Shown: positions 7,440-15,483, counted from the first letter of the stretch. The stretch: DNA of 18,349 bases from Nitrososphaerales archaeon TH1177 (GCA_014523515.1 JAATVJ010000343.1:1-18349); one strand, 5' to 3'. Numbers and translations are program-made. Notes: generated by a model not told the origin, from the letters alone.

Positions 7440-8423
7440 TTAAATTCCTAGCCATCCTAATCTACGAAAAGATAAAAACATTATAAGTGTAATTATGGTT
7501 GATATTACTATCAATAATATCAAAATAGTATATTCTCCAAAGAATTGGAATTGAATCATGTCAGAACCTGGAAGAGAAATGTTCATACCATATATTGTAC
7601 TAACTACAGTTATTGGAATTGATAATGTAAAAACTACTGTCAACATTGCTATAATTTTATTTGTTTTTTCTGTACTTAACATATAATCGGTATCTTTATA
7701 AATTTCTATAGTTTCTTTTGACTCTTCCAACGTATCTAAAACTTTATCAATATGATCTTTAATATCATCAAAGTAAGGAGTAAGATCTTCTTCTGAAAAC
7801 TTTTGTATGTCTCTAGTAAGACTTATAATTATTCTCTTTAACGGTATTAATACACGTCTAATAGTAGTTATTTCTCTTCTAAGATGAGAAATTTGTTTGG
7901 CAATGCCTATTTTTTCGTCATAAACTGCATCTTCAATATCGTCTAAATTTCCTATTACTTTCATTAGAATATGAAAAAGATCATCTACTAATGCATCTAT
8001 AATAGTATGCAATAAATATCCCGAGGATTTTCCCATCATTACTTGACGATACTCTCGATTTTCTTCTTTTTTACACAAATCAAACATTTCTACTAAAGGT
8101 TTAAGATCACCTTGATGTACAGTAATTAGATAATTTGCTCCAATAAAAATTGATAATTGAGTAACTCTCGGTATCTTATCATCTGTAGTTCCAGCTGGAA
8201 AGTGTAGAATTACAAAAACATGATCATCATATTTATCAATCTTTGGTATTTGAGTTTTTGAGAGGCAATCCTCAATATTCAATTCATGAAAAGAATATTC
8301 CCCCACAAGCTTATTCATTATTTGACGAGTAGGATTCCTTACATCTATCCATAAAAGATTATCATTTACAATCGACTCGAATTGATATATGTGAGATTTT
8401 TGTGATCTTGTATTTGACTCCAC
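7440..8423 (-). CDS. corA: CorA-family Mg2+ channel
   Basis: CorA proteins are pentameric inner-membrane channels for Mg2+ (some for Co2+ or Ni2+). The 327 residues have the expected order: a soluble alpha/beta N-terminal domain (about 20-150), long acidic and basic helices (150-255, with the RREITTIRRVLIPLKRI stretch of the stalk helix), transmembrane helix 1 at about 258-278, the signature YGMN at 278-281 directly after it, a short external loop, and transmembrane helix 2 at about 299-319 with a basic C-terminal end (FRRLGWLGI). The start is GTG at 8423; a TATA-like element (TTATATTTT on the minus strand, near 8449-8457) lies about 27-30 bases upstream and fits a leaderless mRNA. The first clearly conserved residues follow about 20 codons later, so the GTG is acceptable. 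Confidence 0.92.
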   Translation of the reverse strand: MESNTRSQKSHIYQFESIVNDNLLWIDVRNPTRQIMNKLVGEYSFHELNIEDCLSKTQIPKIDKYDDHVFVILHFPAGTTDDKIPRVTQLSIFIGANYLITVHQGDLKPLVEMFDLCKKEENREYRQVMMGKSSGYLLHTIIDALVDDLFHILMKVIGNLDDIEDAVYDEKIGIAKQISHLRREITTIRRVLIPLKRIIISLTRDIQKFSEEDLTPYFDDIKDHIDKVLDTLEESKETIEIYKDTDYMLSTEKTNKIIAMLTVVFTLSIPITVVSTIYGMNISLPGSDMIQFQFFGEYTILILLIVISTIITLIMFLSFRRLGWLGI

Positions 8424-9558
8424 GATTGATTAAAGATTAAATAAACGAAAATATAAGTTGTTTTAATATATTCAATCATAACAATAAAAATAAAGAACAT
8501 CACAATTTAGAAATCTAATGAAACTACTATGGAATTAAATCTCTAACTTTAAGTAGATTTAAAGTATTATATTATACGGATACAATAAGATTGAATACAA
8601 TAATAGAAGATATAATTTCCATAATATCATAATAACATCCTTAAATAATTACTATATAATTAGTTAATATTGTACAAAAGTACATGCATATATTAGAATT
8701 TGTATTTGATAGGAGATGATATAAAATAATTAGTCCTATATTAATAGTAAATTAATTAGTCATTGATGATGATGATGATAATTAAATAGTAATAATTATA
8801 ATGTTATAGAATTATTGTATTATTTATATGTTGATATTAAGAGATCATTAATATTATTAATTAGACATTAATTACTAACTTATAAAAATTTTTGTTAACC
8901 ACAACTTTGCATTATGTACAAGGTAAAGATCTTTAGTTATAACTATAGAACAATTTAAATGATGGAACAAATCTAATAAATAGAATATTATTAAAAAATT
9001 AAATTTTCCAACAATAGAATTAGTTATAATTAAATTTGGTAGAGAAATGTATTATTTGATACGGCAATTAATCTGATAATTTTTCTGAATTTTTCCATAT
9101 TATTTTAGATTGTAAACTTCATTTTCTTAAATTTTATATTATTCAGATATTGTCTAGAGAAAGTATACTAAATAATAGCGAAATTTTATAATTAAATAAT
9201 TTTAATAACACTTCAAGAAATGAAGCAAAGCTTACAGCATACAAGCTTTCTGCTAAACCATAATCCATCCAGAAGAACAAATATTAGATCGTTCAATCAT
9301 TGCTGTCATGGCGATCATAACAATATCGATTAGATTCAGAGAATAAACGAAATTAGAATTCGAAATTATCTCTTGAAGCCTTCTGTCAGTAGAGATAGAC
9401 AATATAAGTAAATGCTATTAAAAAAAATTAAATTAAATATTTACAAAATCAAATATGGAATTATTATTGTTTAGAAATTACAAGAATAAAATACTAATTC
9501 ATCTGATGACATAACATTTAATACTAATTAGTGATAAAAAGGTACTGAATTACCCTTA
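8424..9558. other. Long intergenic region without a convincing gene
   Basis: About 1.1 kb between the divergent corA and RNase H-fold genes. Very AT-rich. It holds a (GAT)5 tract at 8765-8779, a weak 7-bp inverted repeat at 8546-8565 (ACTTTAA/TTAAAGT) and two adjacent hairpins at 9211-9225 and 9227-9249. The patch 9200-9410 is less AT-rich than its surroundings and contains a 49-codon minus-strand reading frame (9253-9402) that I do not recognise. No tRNA or RNA family was identified. Confidence 0.6.
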
Positions 9559-10209
9559 ATGAGGGAAACAATAAATCAAAAAATTACTGTAGCTACACTT
9601 AACGGTAAGTCATATTATAAAATTATCAATACCCTTAAATTGCTTCAATTAAATTATGAGGAATTATCACCTTCTGAAGCTCTAAACTCTTATTCAAAAA
9701 TAATAATTACGTCCAAGGAAGAATCTCCTATATTCAAGAAAAAGAATGTAATAATGGATTCAGAATTAAATGAGAATCCTGTTATAATAAAGGCAAAAAT
9801 ATTGAGGAAACTGATAAAATCTCATCCTTATGATCAATTAACAATTGGTATTGATCCAGGAAATAGAATAGGTATATCTATTTTTTATTTATATGACGAA
9901 ATAGAAAGTATAGTATTATCTACAATTGAATCAGCTTTGAATTTCATTATCAAAATACTCTCAGAAATACATGCGAAGAAAAAAATTGTAAGAATAGGAA
10001 ACGGTAATATCAACATGGCTAAAAGTATCGCATTTCTAATAAAATCCAATTTTAAAGATTTAGTTCATATAGAGATAGTAAATGAGCATGGAACCTCATC
10101 TATCCAAAATACCGAGAGTAATAGAAGAATACTTAAAGATAAATCATCAGCTAGAATAATTGCTTTTAGAAATGGAAAGATCTTTGATCCAAAGATAGAC
10201 CATAATTAA
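9559..10209 (+). CDS. RNase H-fold protein, RuvC/YqgF-like (putative resolvase)
   Basis: 216 residues. The first ~90 residues form an unrecognised N-terminal region. From residue 94 the sequence has the look of a RuvC/YqgF-type RNase H fold: strand LTIGIDPGNRIGIS with Asp 99, a later strand KIVRIGNGN (143-150), IEIVNEHGTSS with Glu 176 in the position of the DERxTS motif of YqgF, and DKSSARIIAFRNGK with Asp 194 followed by the Ser/Ala helix typical of the last catalytic position. Three acidic residues in the right order support a metal-dependent nuclease or a structurally related non-catalytic protein. Known relatives cut Holliday junctions or process pre-rRNA ends; which applies here cannot be told. 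The gene stands alone after a 1.1-kb gap. TATA-like ATTTAATAC lies at 9516-9524, somewhat farther upstream than for neighbouring genes. Confidence 0.65.
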   Translation: MRETINQKITVATLNGKSYYKIINTLKLLQLNYEELSPSEALNSYSKIIITSKEESPIFKKKNVIMDSELNENPVIIKAKILRKLIKSHPYDQLTIGIDPGNRIGISIFYLYDEIESIVLSTIESALNFIIKILSEIHAKKKIVRIGNGNINMAKSIAFLIKSNFKDLVHIEIVNEHGTSSIQNTESNRRILKDKSSARIIAFRNGKIFDPKIDHN

Positions 10210-10451
10210 TATTAACAGTAATTAATAGTAATCAAAGAATAAAAAGCTGCATTCACAATTGATATAAACCTTAAAATTTTTATGAATATTAACTTTAATT
10301 GCTTTTATAAAGGTAACAATAGTTTGTTTAAAATTTATTAGGATAAATAATATTTTTATGGCTATACAATAATTCATTTAAATTTTTACAATTTATAATA
10401 AAAGAACAATTTTAATAATTAAAAATAACCTTTAACATTAATTTAAATTTT

Positions 10452-10462
10452 TTTTTATAATT
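10452..10462 (+). promoter_or_regulatory. TATA-like element before the PAC4-like gene
   Basis: TTTTTATAATT centred about 29 bases before the ATG at 10486. It favours this ATG over an in-frame TTG at 10477 and a later ATG at 10516. Confidence 0.4.
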
Positions 10463-10485
10463 ATCATTAACTTAATTTGATAAAA

Positions 10486-10881
10486 ATGATATTGGTTAAT
10501 CACAATAGTATAAAAATGGAAGAAAAAGATAATATATTAGTCAAAGATATTCAAATAGACGATAAAAGAACTATTCGTATAAAATTAATTTTTTTTGAGA
10601 ATGGATGTTTTATCATGGTATCAGAAAATTCTAATAGAATAGGATCCATTACCATATCATCAAGTATATCAAATAAAGTAACATCAGCTATAGTAATACC
10701 CAGTAAATTTGATTCAATTTTCATTAATTCCATTGCTCAAAGAATATCATTAATGTTAAATGGAATTTGCTTGGTGTCCCTCCATACTAAAACACAATTA
10801 GATGCTAAAGGTATGAAAACAATTATGGGTGAGATACTTGGCATGATTAGTACACAGGCTGAAAATGATACAAAAAGATAA
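10486..10881 (+). CDS. Small alpha/beta protein, possible PAC4-like proteasome chaperone
   Basis: 131 residues from the ATG at 10486 (alternatives: TTG 10477, ATG 10516). The protein alternates hydrophobic strands and helices: KDIQIDDKRTIRIKLIFFE, GCFIMVSENSNRIGSITISS, a variable loop with SAIVIPSKFDSIF, the helix NSIAQRISLMLNGICLVSL, and a C-terminal helix (MKTIMGEILGMI). The pattern of a beta-hairpin around an SENxNRIGS turn, then a helix followed by a VSLHT strand, resembles small proteasome assembly chaperones of the PAC3/PAC4 type, which bind 20S alpha-ring intermediates. I infer this from pattern only. Its last 17 bases overlap the start of the UbiD-family gene, so the two are likely translated together. 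No membrane or signal segment. Confidence 0.5.
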   Translation: MILVNHNSIKMEEKDNILVKDIQIDDKRTIRIKLIFFENGCFIMVSENSNRIGSITISSSISNKVTSAIVIPSKFDSIFINSIAQRISLMLNGICLVSLHTKTQLDAKGMKTIMGEILGMISTQAENDTKR

Positions 10882-12244
10882 TTCTAATATTACTAATATT
10901 CATAATGACATTAGAGAATTTATAGAATTACTAGAAAATGAAGATGAAATCATCAGAATTAAAAAGAATGTTAATAGTACATTTGAATTACCAGCAATAG
11001 TTAGTAAACTTGATGGTAATAAAGCTGTAATATTTGAAAATGTCGAAAATAAAACTATTCCAGTAATTAGTAATCTTATTGGAACAAGAAAAAGATTTGC
11101 CATGGCAATGGGATCAAAAGAAAAAAATGATATTCATAAAATCATTAACAACTCTATTAATAATAGGGATATCAAGGTAAAAACAATAAATAATATATCC
11201 CCATATTATCAAAATTCATCAAATAATTTATCTATTCTCCCAATTGTTACACATTTTGAAAAGGATGCTGGACCATATATTACTTCATCAATTGTGTATG
11301 CAAAAGATCAAGAAAATGGAAATCAGAATTCCTCTACTCATAGATTATTAAAATTAGATGATAAAAATATGGCAATAAGAATGGTAGAGGGAAGACATTT
11401 ACATAAATGTTTTATGTATTCTAAAGATCATAGAGAAGATTTGAAAGTTGCAATTGTAATAGGAGTGCATCCTGCAATTAATATAGCCGCAGCTTATCAA
11501 GCATCATATGGCATAGATGAAATGCATATAGCAAATACAATATTAAATGGAAATCTTCTATTGGATATTAACAAGTATTCACAACTTCTTATTCCTGCAA
11601 TGTCGGAAATAGTTTTAGAAGGAAAAATATTGTATGATAAAACCCAAGAGGAATGGATGGTAGAGATGTTAAAAACATATGATTTTAGAAGACAGCAACC
11701 GGTATTTGAATTAGAAAAAATAAGATTTAGAGATGGAGCTATTTTCCATGATATACTACCTGGTTATTCGGAACATCGTTTATTGATGGGATTGCCTGTT
11801 GAATCAAAGATGCTAGATCAAGTAAAAAATGTTGTTCCAAATACTTCACAGGTGTTTCTAACAGATGGAGGAAGTAATTGGCTAACAGCAGTAATACAGA
11901 TAAAAAAGAGAGTAGAAGGAGAGTCAAAGAATGCTTTACTTGCAGCATTTGCAGCTCATCCCTCACTTAAAATTGCAATAGTAGTTGATGAAGATATTGA
12001 CCCTACAAATTCTGTTGAAGTAGAATATGCGATATCAACAAGATGTCAGGCAGATAAAGATATGATTATTATTAAGAATGCAAAAGGCTCTAGCCTTGAT
12101 CCATCTAGTGATCAAATCAATTTACTTACAACAAAATTAGGAATTGATGCAACAGCTACATTATTGAAAGTCAAAGAAAGGTTTGAAATTGCAAAGATTC
12201 CAGGAGAAGAAAATATTAAATTATCAGAATACTTGTCAGAATAA
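10865..12244 (+). CDS. UbiD-family prenylated-FMN decarboxylase
   Basis: 459 residues, the usual length for the family. UbiD enzymes use prenylated FMN to remove or add CO2 on unsaturated acids. Recognisable parts: N-terminal REFIELLENEDEIIRIKKNV and NKAVIFENVENKTIPVISNL; LPIVTHFEKDAGPYIT (125-140); the HR pair at 159-160; the cofactor/metal region with SYGIDEMHIANTILNG (214-229); the catalytic glutamate motif AMSEIVLEGKI with Glu 248 and Glu 252; and the late LTDGGSNWLTAVIQIKKR. The substrate is uncertain. In many archaea a UbiD paralogue, anhydromevalonate-phosphate decarboxylase, makes isopentenyl phosphate in the modified mevalonate pathway, and that is my leading suggestion; a quinone-type decarboxylase is the alternative. 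It overlaps the preceding small gene by 17 bases. A perfect inverted repeat lies 25 bases after the stop. Confidence 0.88.
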   Translation: MIQKDNSNITNIHNDIREFIELLENEDEIIRIKKNVNSTFELPAIVSKLDGNKAVIFENVENKTIPVISNLIGTRKRFAMAMGSKEKNDIHKIINNSINNRDIKVKTINNISPYYQNSSNNLSILPIVTHFEKDAGPYITSSIVYAKDQENGNQNSSTHRLLKLDDKNMAIRMVEGRHLHKCFMYSKDHREDLKVAIVIGVHPAINIAAAYQASYGIDEMHIANTILNGNLLLDINKYSQLLIPAMSEIVLEGKILYDKTQEEWMVEMLKTYDFRRQQPVFELEKIRFRDGAIFHDILPGYSEHRLLMGLPVESKMLDQVKNVVPNTSQVFLTDGGSNWLTAVIQIKKRVEGESKNALLAAFAAHPSLKIAIVVDEDIDPTNSVEVEYAISTRCQADKDMIIIKNAKGSSLDPSSDQINLLTTKLGIDATATLLKVKERFEIAKIPGEENIKLSEYLSE

Positions 12245-12268
12245 TTTTCTAAAAAATTTTGATGAAAG

Positions 12269-12306
12269 TATATTAACATATGAAAAAAATTTCATATGTT
12301 AATATA
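12269..12306 (+). repeat. Perfect 17-bp inverted repeat behind ubiD, possible terminator
   Basis: Arms at 12269-12285 (TATATTAACATATGAAA) and 12290-12306 are exact reverse complements around a four-A loop. The element begins 25 bases after the UbiD-family stop and ends 65 bases before the next gene. A transcript would form a strong but AT-only hairpin, suitable for mRNA 3'-end formation or protection; a dimeric regulator binding the DNA is the other option. Confidence 0.85.
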
Positions 12307-12371
12307 AATATATTGATTTAATGATATAATTTGTATTATTAATTTAAATATCCTTTTTAGCAAAAATAAAT

Positions 12372-12704
12372 GTGGATATATTTATGAAACCCAATAGTTT
12401 TGCTATGAAAGAATGGCATTTAGAACATGTTGAAAAAGTAATTGTTCGATATATAAGGGGGTTATCTCCAAATGCGACCTCATTTGAGAAGCGCAATTTT
12501 AAAAAATATAGTACTATGTCTAATTGTACAAAACAAATAGAATATGATAAAAAACATGGTGTAACAGAAGAGGAGGTAATTGCAGTAATGCAAAGAATTA
12601 GAAATGATGATTCTTTTTCAGAATTACGTAAGAATCCTGATTCTGTTCAAAGATTAGATGAATTAGAAAAGCAACTTACCTCTCCGAAAAAAATCAATTG
12701 GTAA
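12372..12704 (+). CDS. Small conserved-looking hypothetical protein
   Basis: 110 residues, not recognised. It begins MDIFMKPNSFAMKEWHLEHVEKVIVRYIRGLSP and ends with a helical, charged region: EYDKKHGVTEEEVIAVMQRI, then SELRKNPDSVQRLDELEKQL. No membrane segment, no metal motif (a single Cys). The composition and base usage match neighbouring genuine genes. The start is uncertain. GTG at 12372 is about 25 bases after a TATA-like TTTAAATA (12343-12350), good for a leaderless mRNA; ATG at 12384, four codons in, is the alternative and leaves 106 residues. It lies between a palindrome and a secreted-protein gene and has no obvious operon partner. Confidence 0.7.
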   Translation: MDIFMKPNSFAMKEWHLEHVEKVIVRYIRGLSPNATSFEKRNFKKYSTMSNCTKQIEYDKKHGVTEEEVIAVMQRIRNDDSFSELRKNPDSVQRLDELEKQLTSPKKINW

Positions 12705-12767
12705 ACTTTCTATATTAAATTCTTCATATTTTCATTATTACTATTTTATATGAGATAAAAAGAAAAA

Positions 12768-12776
12768 ATATTTAAA
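12768..12776 (+). promoter_or_regulatory. TATA box with purine-rich BRE before the LamG gene
   Basis: ATATTTAAA centred 28 bases before the ATG at 12800, directly preceded by an AAAAAGAAAAA purine stretch that fits a TFB recognition element. It indicates a leaderless mRNA. Confidence 0.55.
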
Positions 12777-12799
12777 TTGTGAAAATTATAAACCTATAA

Positions 12800-13516
12800 A
12801 TGAATAGAAAAATCTTCACTATCATAGGTTCTAGTTTTGTTGTTTCATTATTATATTTTGGCTTAACAACAGAAGAAAGCTACAAAAATAGTTTTTTAAA
12901 TCATATAGAGATATTTGCTCAAGAAGGTGATAAACTCCCTGTTGTTAAGAATTCAAAGATAATAAATTTTACAGGTGTTAATTATGCAGATGTTGTAAAT
13001 AGTCGTGATATCAATCTAAATAGTTTTACAGTATCGGTATGGTTTAATACAGCAATGAATGTCACTTCAGGAAATAATGCTATTTTGCTAAATAAAGGAG
13101 GATTTGGAAGTGACAGGCCAGCATTTAATCTTAATTATGGAATATGGCTTAACAATAGAGAAAAAGTTACAGGTGGATTTGAAGCTTCAAATGGAGATGA
13201 TTATTCTCTTACTTCTCAAGCATCCTACGATGATGGAGTATGGCATAATGCAATTCTAAGTTTTGATGATGAATCACATCTGTTAAAGTTATATATGGAT
13301 GGACTAGAGGTTGCAACTAACTCAACAAATATAGGAATAACACCTGATACTACAGGGAAACAGCCTATCAGGTTAGGAGCAAATTCCCTAGTTGAAAAGG
13401 GAAAAATAAATGGTAATTATACAGGACAATTAGATGATATCCAAGTATGGGACTATGCTTTTACTAAAGAACAAGTAGCTAGCATATTTGATACAGAATC
13501 AAAGATACCTAGATAA
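12800..13516 (+). CDS. Secreted or membrane-anchored LamG-domain protein
   Basis: 238 residues. The N-terminus MNRKIFTIIGSSFVVSLLYFG has a basic start and a hydrophobic core (residues 5-21), so it is exported or anchored by this helix. Residues ~53-230 match a LamG/concanavalin A-like jelly roll: KIINFTGVNYADV, INLNSFTVSVWFN (the FTxxxWFN strand), ILLNKGGFGSDRPAFNLNYG, VWHNAILSFDDESHLLKLYMDG (the hallmark W-H-x...LYxDG) and the closing GQLDDIQVWDYAFTKEQV (209-226). Such domains bind sugars, proteins or Ca2+, often outside the cell. No enzyme domain is attached, so it is probably a binding or cell-surface protein. Its own strong promoter and the T10 run after the stop mark a single-gene transcript. 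Several NxS/T sequons could be glycosylated. Confidence 0.85.
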   Translation: MNRKIFTIIGSSFVVSLLYFGLTTEESYKNSFLNHIEIFAQEGDKLPVVKNSKIINFTGVNYADVVNSRDINLNSFTVSVWFNTAMNVTSGNNAILLNKGGFGSDRPAFNLNYGIWLNNREKVTGGFEASNGDDYSLTSQASYDDGVWHNAILSFDDESHLLKLYMDGLEVATNSTNIGITPDTTGKQPIRLGANSLVEKGKINGNYTGQLDDIQVWDYAFTKEQVASIFDTESKIPR

Positions 13517-13585
13517 ACATAATTTATTGAGTATTTAATAATATTAGTGAAGAAGATAGCATTTTCACAATAAAAAATTAAAAAA

Positions 13586-13600
13586 TTTTATTTTTTTTTT
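13586..13600 (+). terminator. T-run terminator after the LamG gene
   Basis: TTTTA followed by ten consecutive Ts, about 70 bases after the LamG stop and just before the stop of the converging gene. It is typical of archaeal oligo-T termination. The A-rich stretch at 13572-13585 may serve the opposite strand. Confidence 0.6.
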
Positions 13601-13608
13601 GGAAATAA

Positions 13609-14166
13609 TTATTTCTGCTCTTCTGGAAATATATAATTCAAGAGCATATCTAATGCTTTATTTTTTATTGCTTGTTTGAAATGTTCTTTTCCTTTTTTAG
13701 GAATTTCAAGAGATTTATCATGTTCAACTTCCATGACTGGCCTATGGTCTAATGCTCCTTCAAATTGAATTTTGTATTCTTTAAATTGTGATGCATTAAC
13801 AATTGAATCAAATATATCTTTTAGCCAAACTGAACCTACAAAATATACATATGGTGGATTCATCTTTTGTTTAAGCAATTCTTTAAGATTATCAAAAGTA
13901 TGAGATACTTTTTTAGAGTCAGAATCAATTATTATAATTCCTTCATTTATCTGTCGATTGATCAATTCTTTTTTTATCAATTCAGAATAATGTGATTCAG
14001 CAATAACTAATATAATGGTTTTATGAGAATCTGGTTTTGATTTTAAAATAACCTGGTATAGTCTAGCACAATGTTCAATTCTTTCAAGAATATGAGGTGG
14101 TAATTTTAAAGAGGAATTTTTATGGATAGCATATAGAATAATTAAATTTCCATCCGTGAAATGCAT
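13609..14166 (-). CDS. DUF218-like / Rossmann-type hypothetical protein
   Basis: 185 residues from the ATG at 14166; a TTG three codons upstream (14175) is the alternative start. The first half resembles the DUF218 (YdcF/SanA-like) fold: strand NLIILYAIHKN, then LPPHILERIEHCARLYQVIL (the PxxxERxxxAxxLY pattern), strand KTIILVIAESHYSELIKKEL, strand GIIIIDSDSKKVSHTFDNLKEL (in place of the usual E.xS.nT..N motif), and VYFVGSVWLKDIFDSIV in the place of the final S-x-x-H-x-x-R strand. Several catalytic-type positions are changed, so it is a diverged member or a look-alike. DUF218 proteins have been linked to cell-envelope functions, but no role can be assigned here. No signal peptide. It is convergent with the LamG gene and divergent from the cupin. 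Confidence 0.65.
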   Translation of the reverse strand: MHFTDGNLIILYAIHKNSSLKLPPHILERIEHCARLYQVILKSKPDSHKTIILVIAESHYSELIKKELINRQINEGIIIIDSDSKKVSHTFDNLKELLKQKMNPPYVYFVGSVWLKDIFDSIVNASQFKEYKIQFEGALDHRPVMEVEHDKSLEIPKKGKEHFKQAIKNKALDMLLNYIFPEEQK

Positions 14167-14267
14167 TTCAGACAAATTTATTAATAATTAATTTTAATGA
14201 TTCTTTTATACATTCCCAATACAAAATTATACTTATTGAGTAGATGTTGAACATTCATTAGTAATTA

Positions 14268-14275
14268 TTATATGA
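14268..14275 (+). promoter_or_regulatory. TATA-like element before the cupin gene
   Basis: TTATATGA centred 29 bases before the ATG at 14300; fits a leaderless transcript. Confidence 0.45.
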
Positions 14276-14299
14276 TTTAGAAATATAATTTTTATAGTA

Positions 14300-14653
14300 A
14301 TGGATATTTACACTGAAAGTCGTCCATGGGGAAAATTTGAAAAATTCCATGAGAATCAGAATTGTACAGTTAAATTAATTTATGTTAATGCAAATTCTAG
14401 ACTGAGTCTTCAATACCATCAACACAGAAGCGAATTTTGGAAAATTGTAAAAGGAAAAGCTAAGATAGAGATTGATGAAAAAGAACATATAGTTAAAGAA
14501 AATGATGATATAACAATCCCTTGTGGTGCAAAACATAGAATAACTGCATTAGAAGATGACTGTATAATATTAGAAATATCCTATGGAAAGTTTGATGAAA
14601 ATGATATAATTAGAATTGAAGATGACTATAATAGACATACAAAGGAAGCATAA
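14300..14653 (+). CDS. Cupin, mannose-6-phosphate isomerase type II (ManC C-terminal)-like
   Basis: 117 residues forming a single cupin barrel. It starts with the ManC/PMI-II hallmark: ESRPWGKFEKF, then CTVKLIYVNANSRLSLQYHQHRSEFWKIVKGKA. The metal-binding residues are visible as His 40, His 42, Glu 45 (in QYHQHRSEFW) and His 79 (in PCGAKHRI). In bacteria this domain is the isomerase half of a bifunctional protein with GDP-mannose pyrophosphorylase; here it is stand-alone, as in many archaea. Likely role: interconversion of fructose-6-P and mannose-6-P for glycan or compatible-solute synthesis. Other small sugar-binding cupins cannot be excluded. It could supply the hexomutase gene at 3539-4876, but there is no physical linkage beyond sharing this window. 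It is monocistronic with its own TATA element. Confidence 0.8.
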   Translation: MDIYTESRPWGKFEKFHENQNCTVKLIYVNANSRLSLQYHQHRSEFWKIVKGKAKIEIDEKEHIVKENDDITIPCGAKHRITALEDDCIILEISYGKFDENDIIRIEDDYNRHTKEA

Positions 14654-15173
14654 TCAGTTGATATTATTTAATTATAAATTGAATTTTCTGATATTCGTAG
14701 TAGAATCATAATTCTCTTAGAATAAGTAATTTCAATTTCAACAAACATATTAGAATCAAAATTATAGATATATGCTTACACATTGTAAATTCATTTTTAA
14801 TTATAAAATGCAATTGACTATTTTATGAATAACCGCTACACTTTAAGATATTAAAACAGAATGTGTTAGTCATACTCCTATTTTATTTATCAAGATTTTT
14901 TATTAATCACTTTAAGATGAAAAAATATTTTTATTAATTAATAGATATTCTTTGGATAAATAATGACCTTCAATTCTTGCCAACTATTAGAAAGACCATG
15001 AATTAAAGAGTAAATTTATAATTTGATTAACATTTATCATTGTAAATAATAGAATTCTCAACTATTTTTGATAAGTATATATTTTGTTCTTGGTGTGATG
15101 TCTTTCTTTTAAATTTTATAAATCATCTTCATGTTTTATTAAAATTTAATAGAAAAAGAAGAACAATAACGAC
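14654..15173. other. Intergenic region, nothing recognised
   Basis: 520 AT-rich bases. Only the promoter of the next gene (TATA-like at 15143-15151) could be named. I see no tRNA, reading frame with protein-like composition, or strong hairpin. Confidence 0.5.
15143..15151 (+). promoter_or_regulatory. TATA-like element before the MJ1316-domain gene
   Basis: AATTTAATA centred 27 bases before the ATG at 15174; fits a leaderless transcript. Confidence 0.4.
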
Positions 15174-15413
15174 ATGGGAAGGAAAAAAGGGAAGCTACAA
15201 GAAATTTTAAGTAAAGCAATATATGCAGATAATCCAGCTATGTATATTATTTCATATAGAGATTTCAATACAATTATTTCGATCCCTCTTTTAGAATTTA
15301 TTGAGATTTCCCAAAATTTTGAAATTATCCCAGCAACCAGAATAATTCAGATTACAAGAGGAGAAAGAATAATTTATCAAAAAAAAATTTCAGAATTTAA
15401 GGATGGAAAATAA
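15174..15413 (+). CDS. DUF504/UPF0248 protein (MJ1316 RNA cyclic-end recognition domain)
   Basis: 79 residues, the full size of this small archaeal family. The order of motifs fits: a basic start MGRKKGKLQEILSKAIY (the K-G-x-L-x-E-x-L pattern), ADNPAMYIISYRDF (family: P..Y...YRDR), SIPLLEFIEIS, then IIPATRIIQITRGERIIYQKK, where the family has IP.HRI..I...G..IW. In eukaryotes and bacteria this domain has been proposed to recognise RNA ends with 2',3'-cyclic phosphates and is joined to RNA-repair enzymes such as ligases and LigT-type phosphodiesterases. The archaeal stand-alone form is uncharacterised. The His of IPxHRI is replaced by Thr here (IPATRI), a possible divergence at a functional position. 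The following membrane-protein gene starts 70 bases later with its own TATA-like element, so co-transcription is not assured. Confidence 0.75.
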   Translation: MGRKKGKLQEILSKAIYADNPAMYIISYRDFNTIISIPLLEFIEISQNFEIIPATRIIQITRGERIIYQKKISEFKDGK

Positions 15414-15483
15414 CATAAAAATTAGAACGATTTTTAAATTTTAATGAAAATTATTAAATTATGTTAAATGTATATTTACATAA

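Noticed and set aside
8765..8779. (GAT)5 tract as a possible phase-variation or binding site
   Set aside because: Too short and not within a promoter or gene; expected occasionally in AT-rich DNA.
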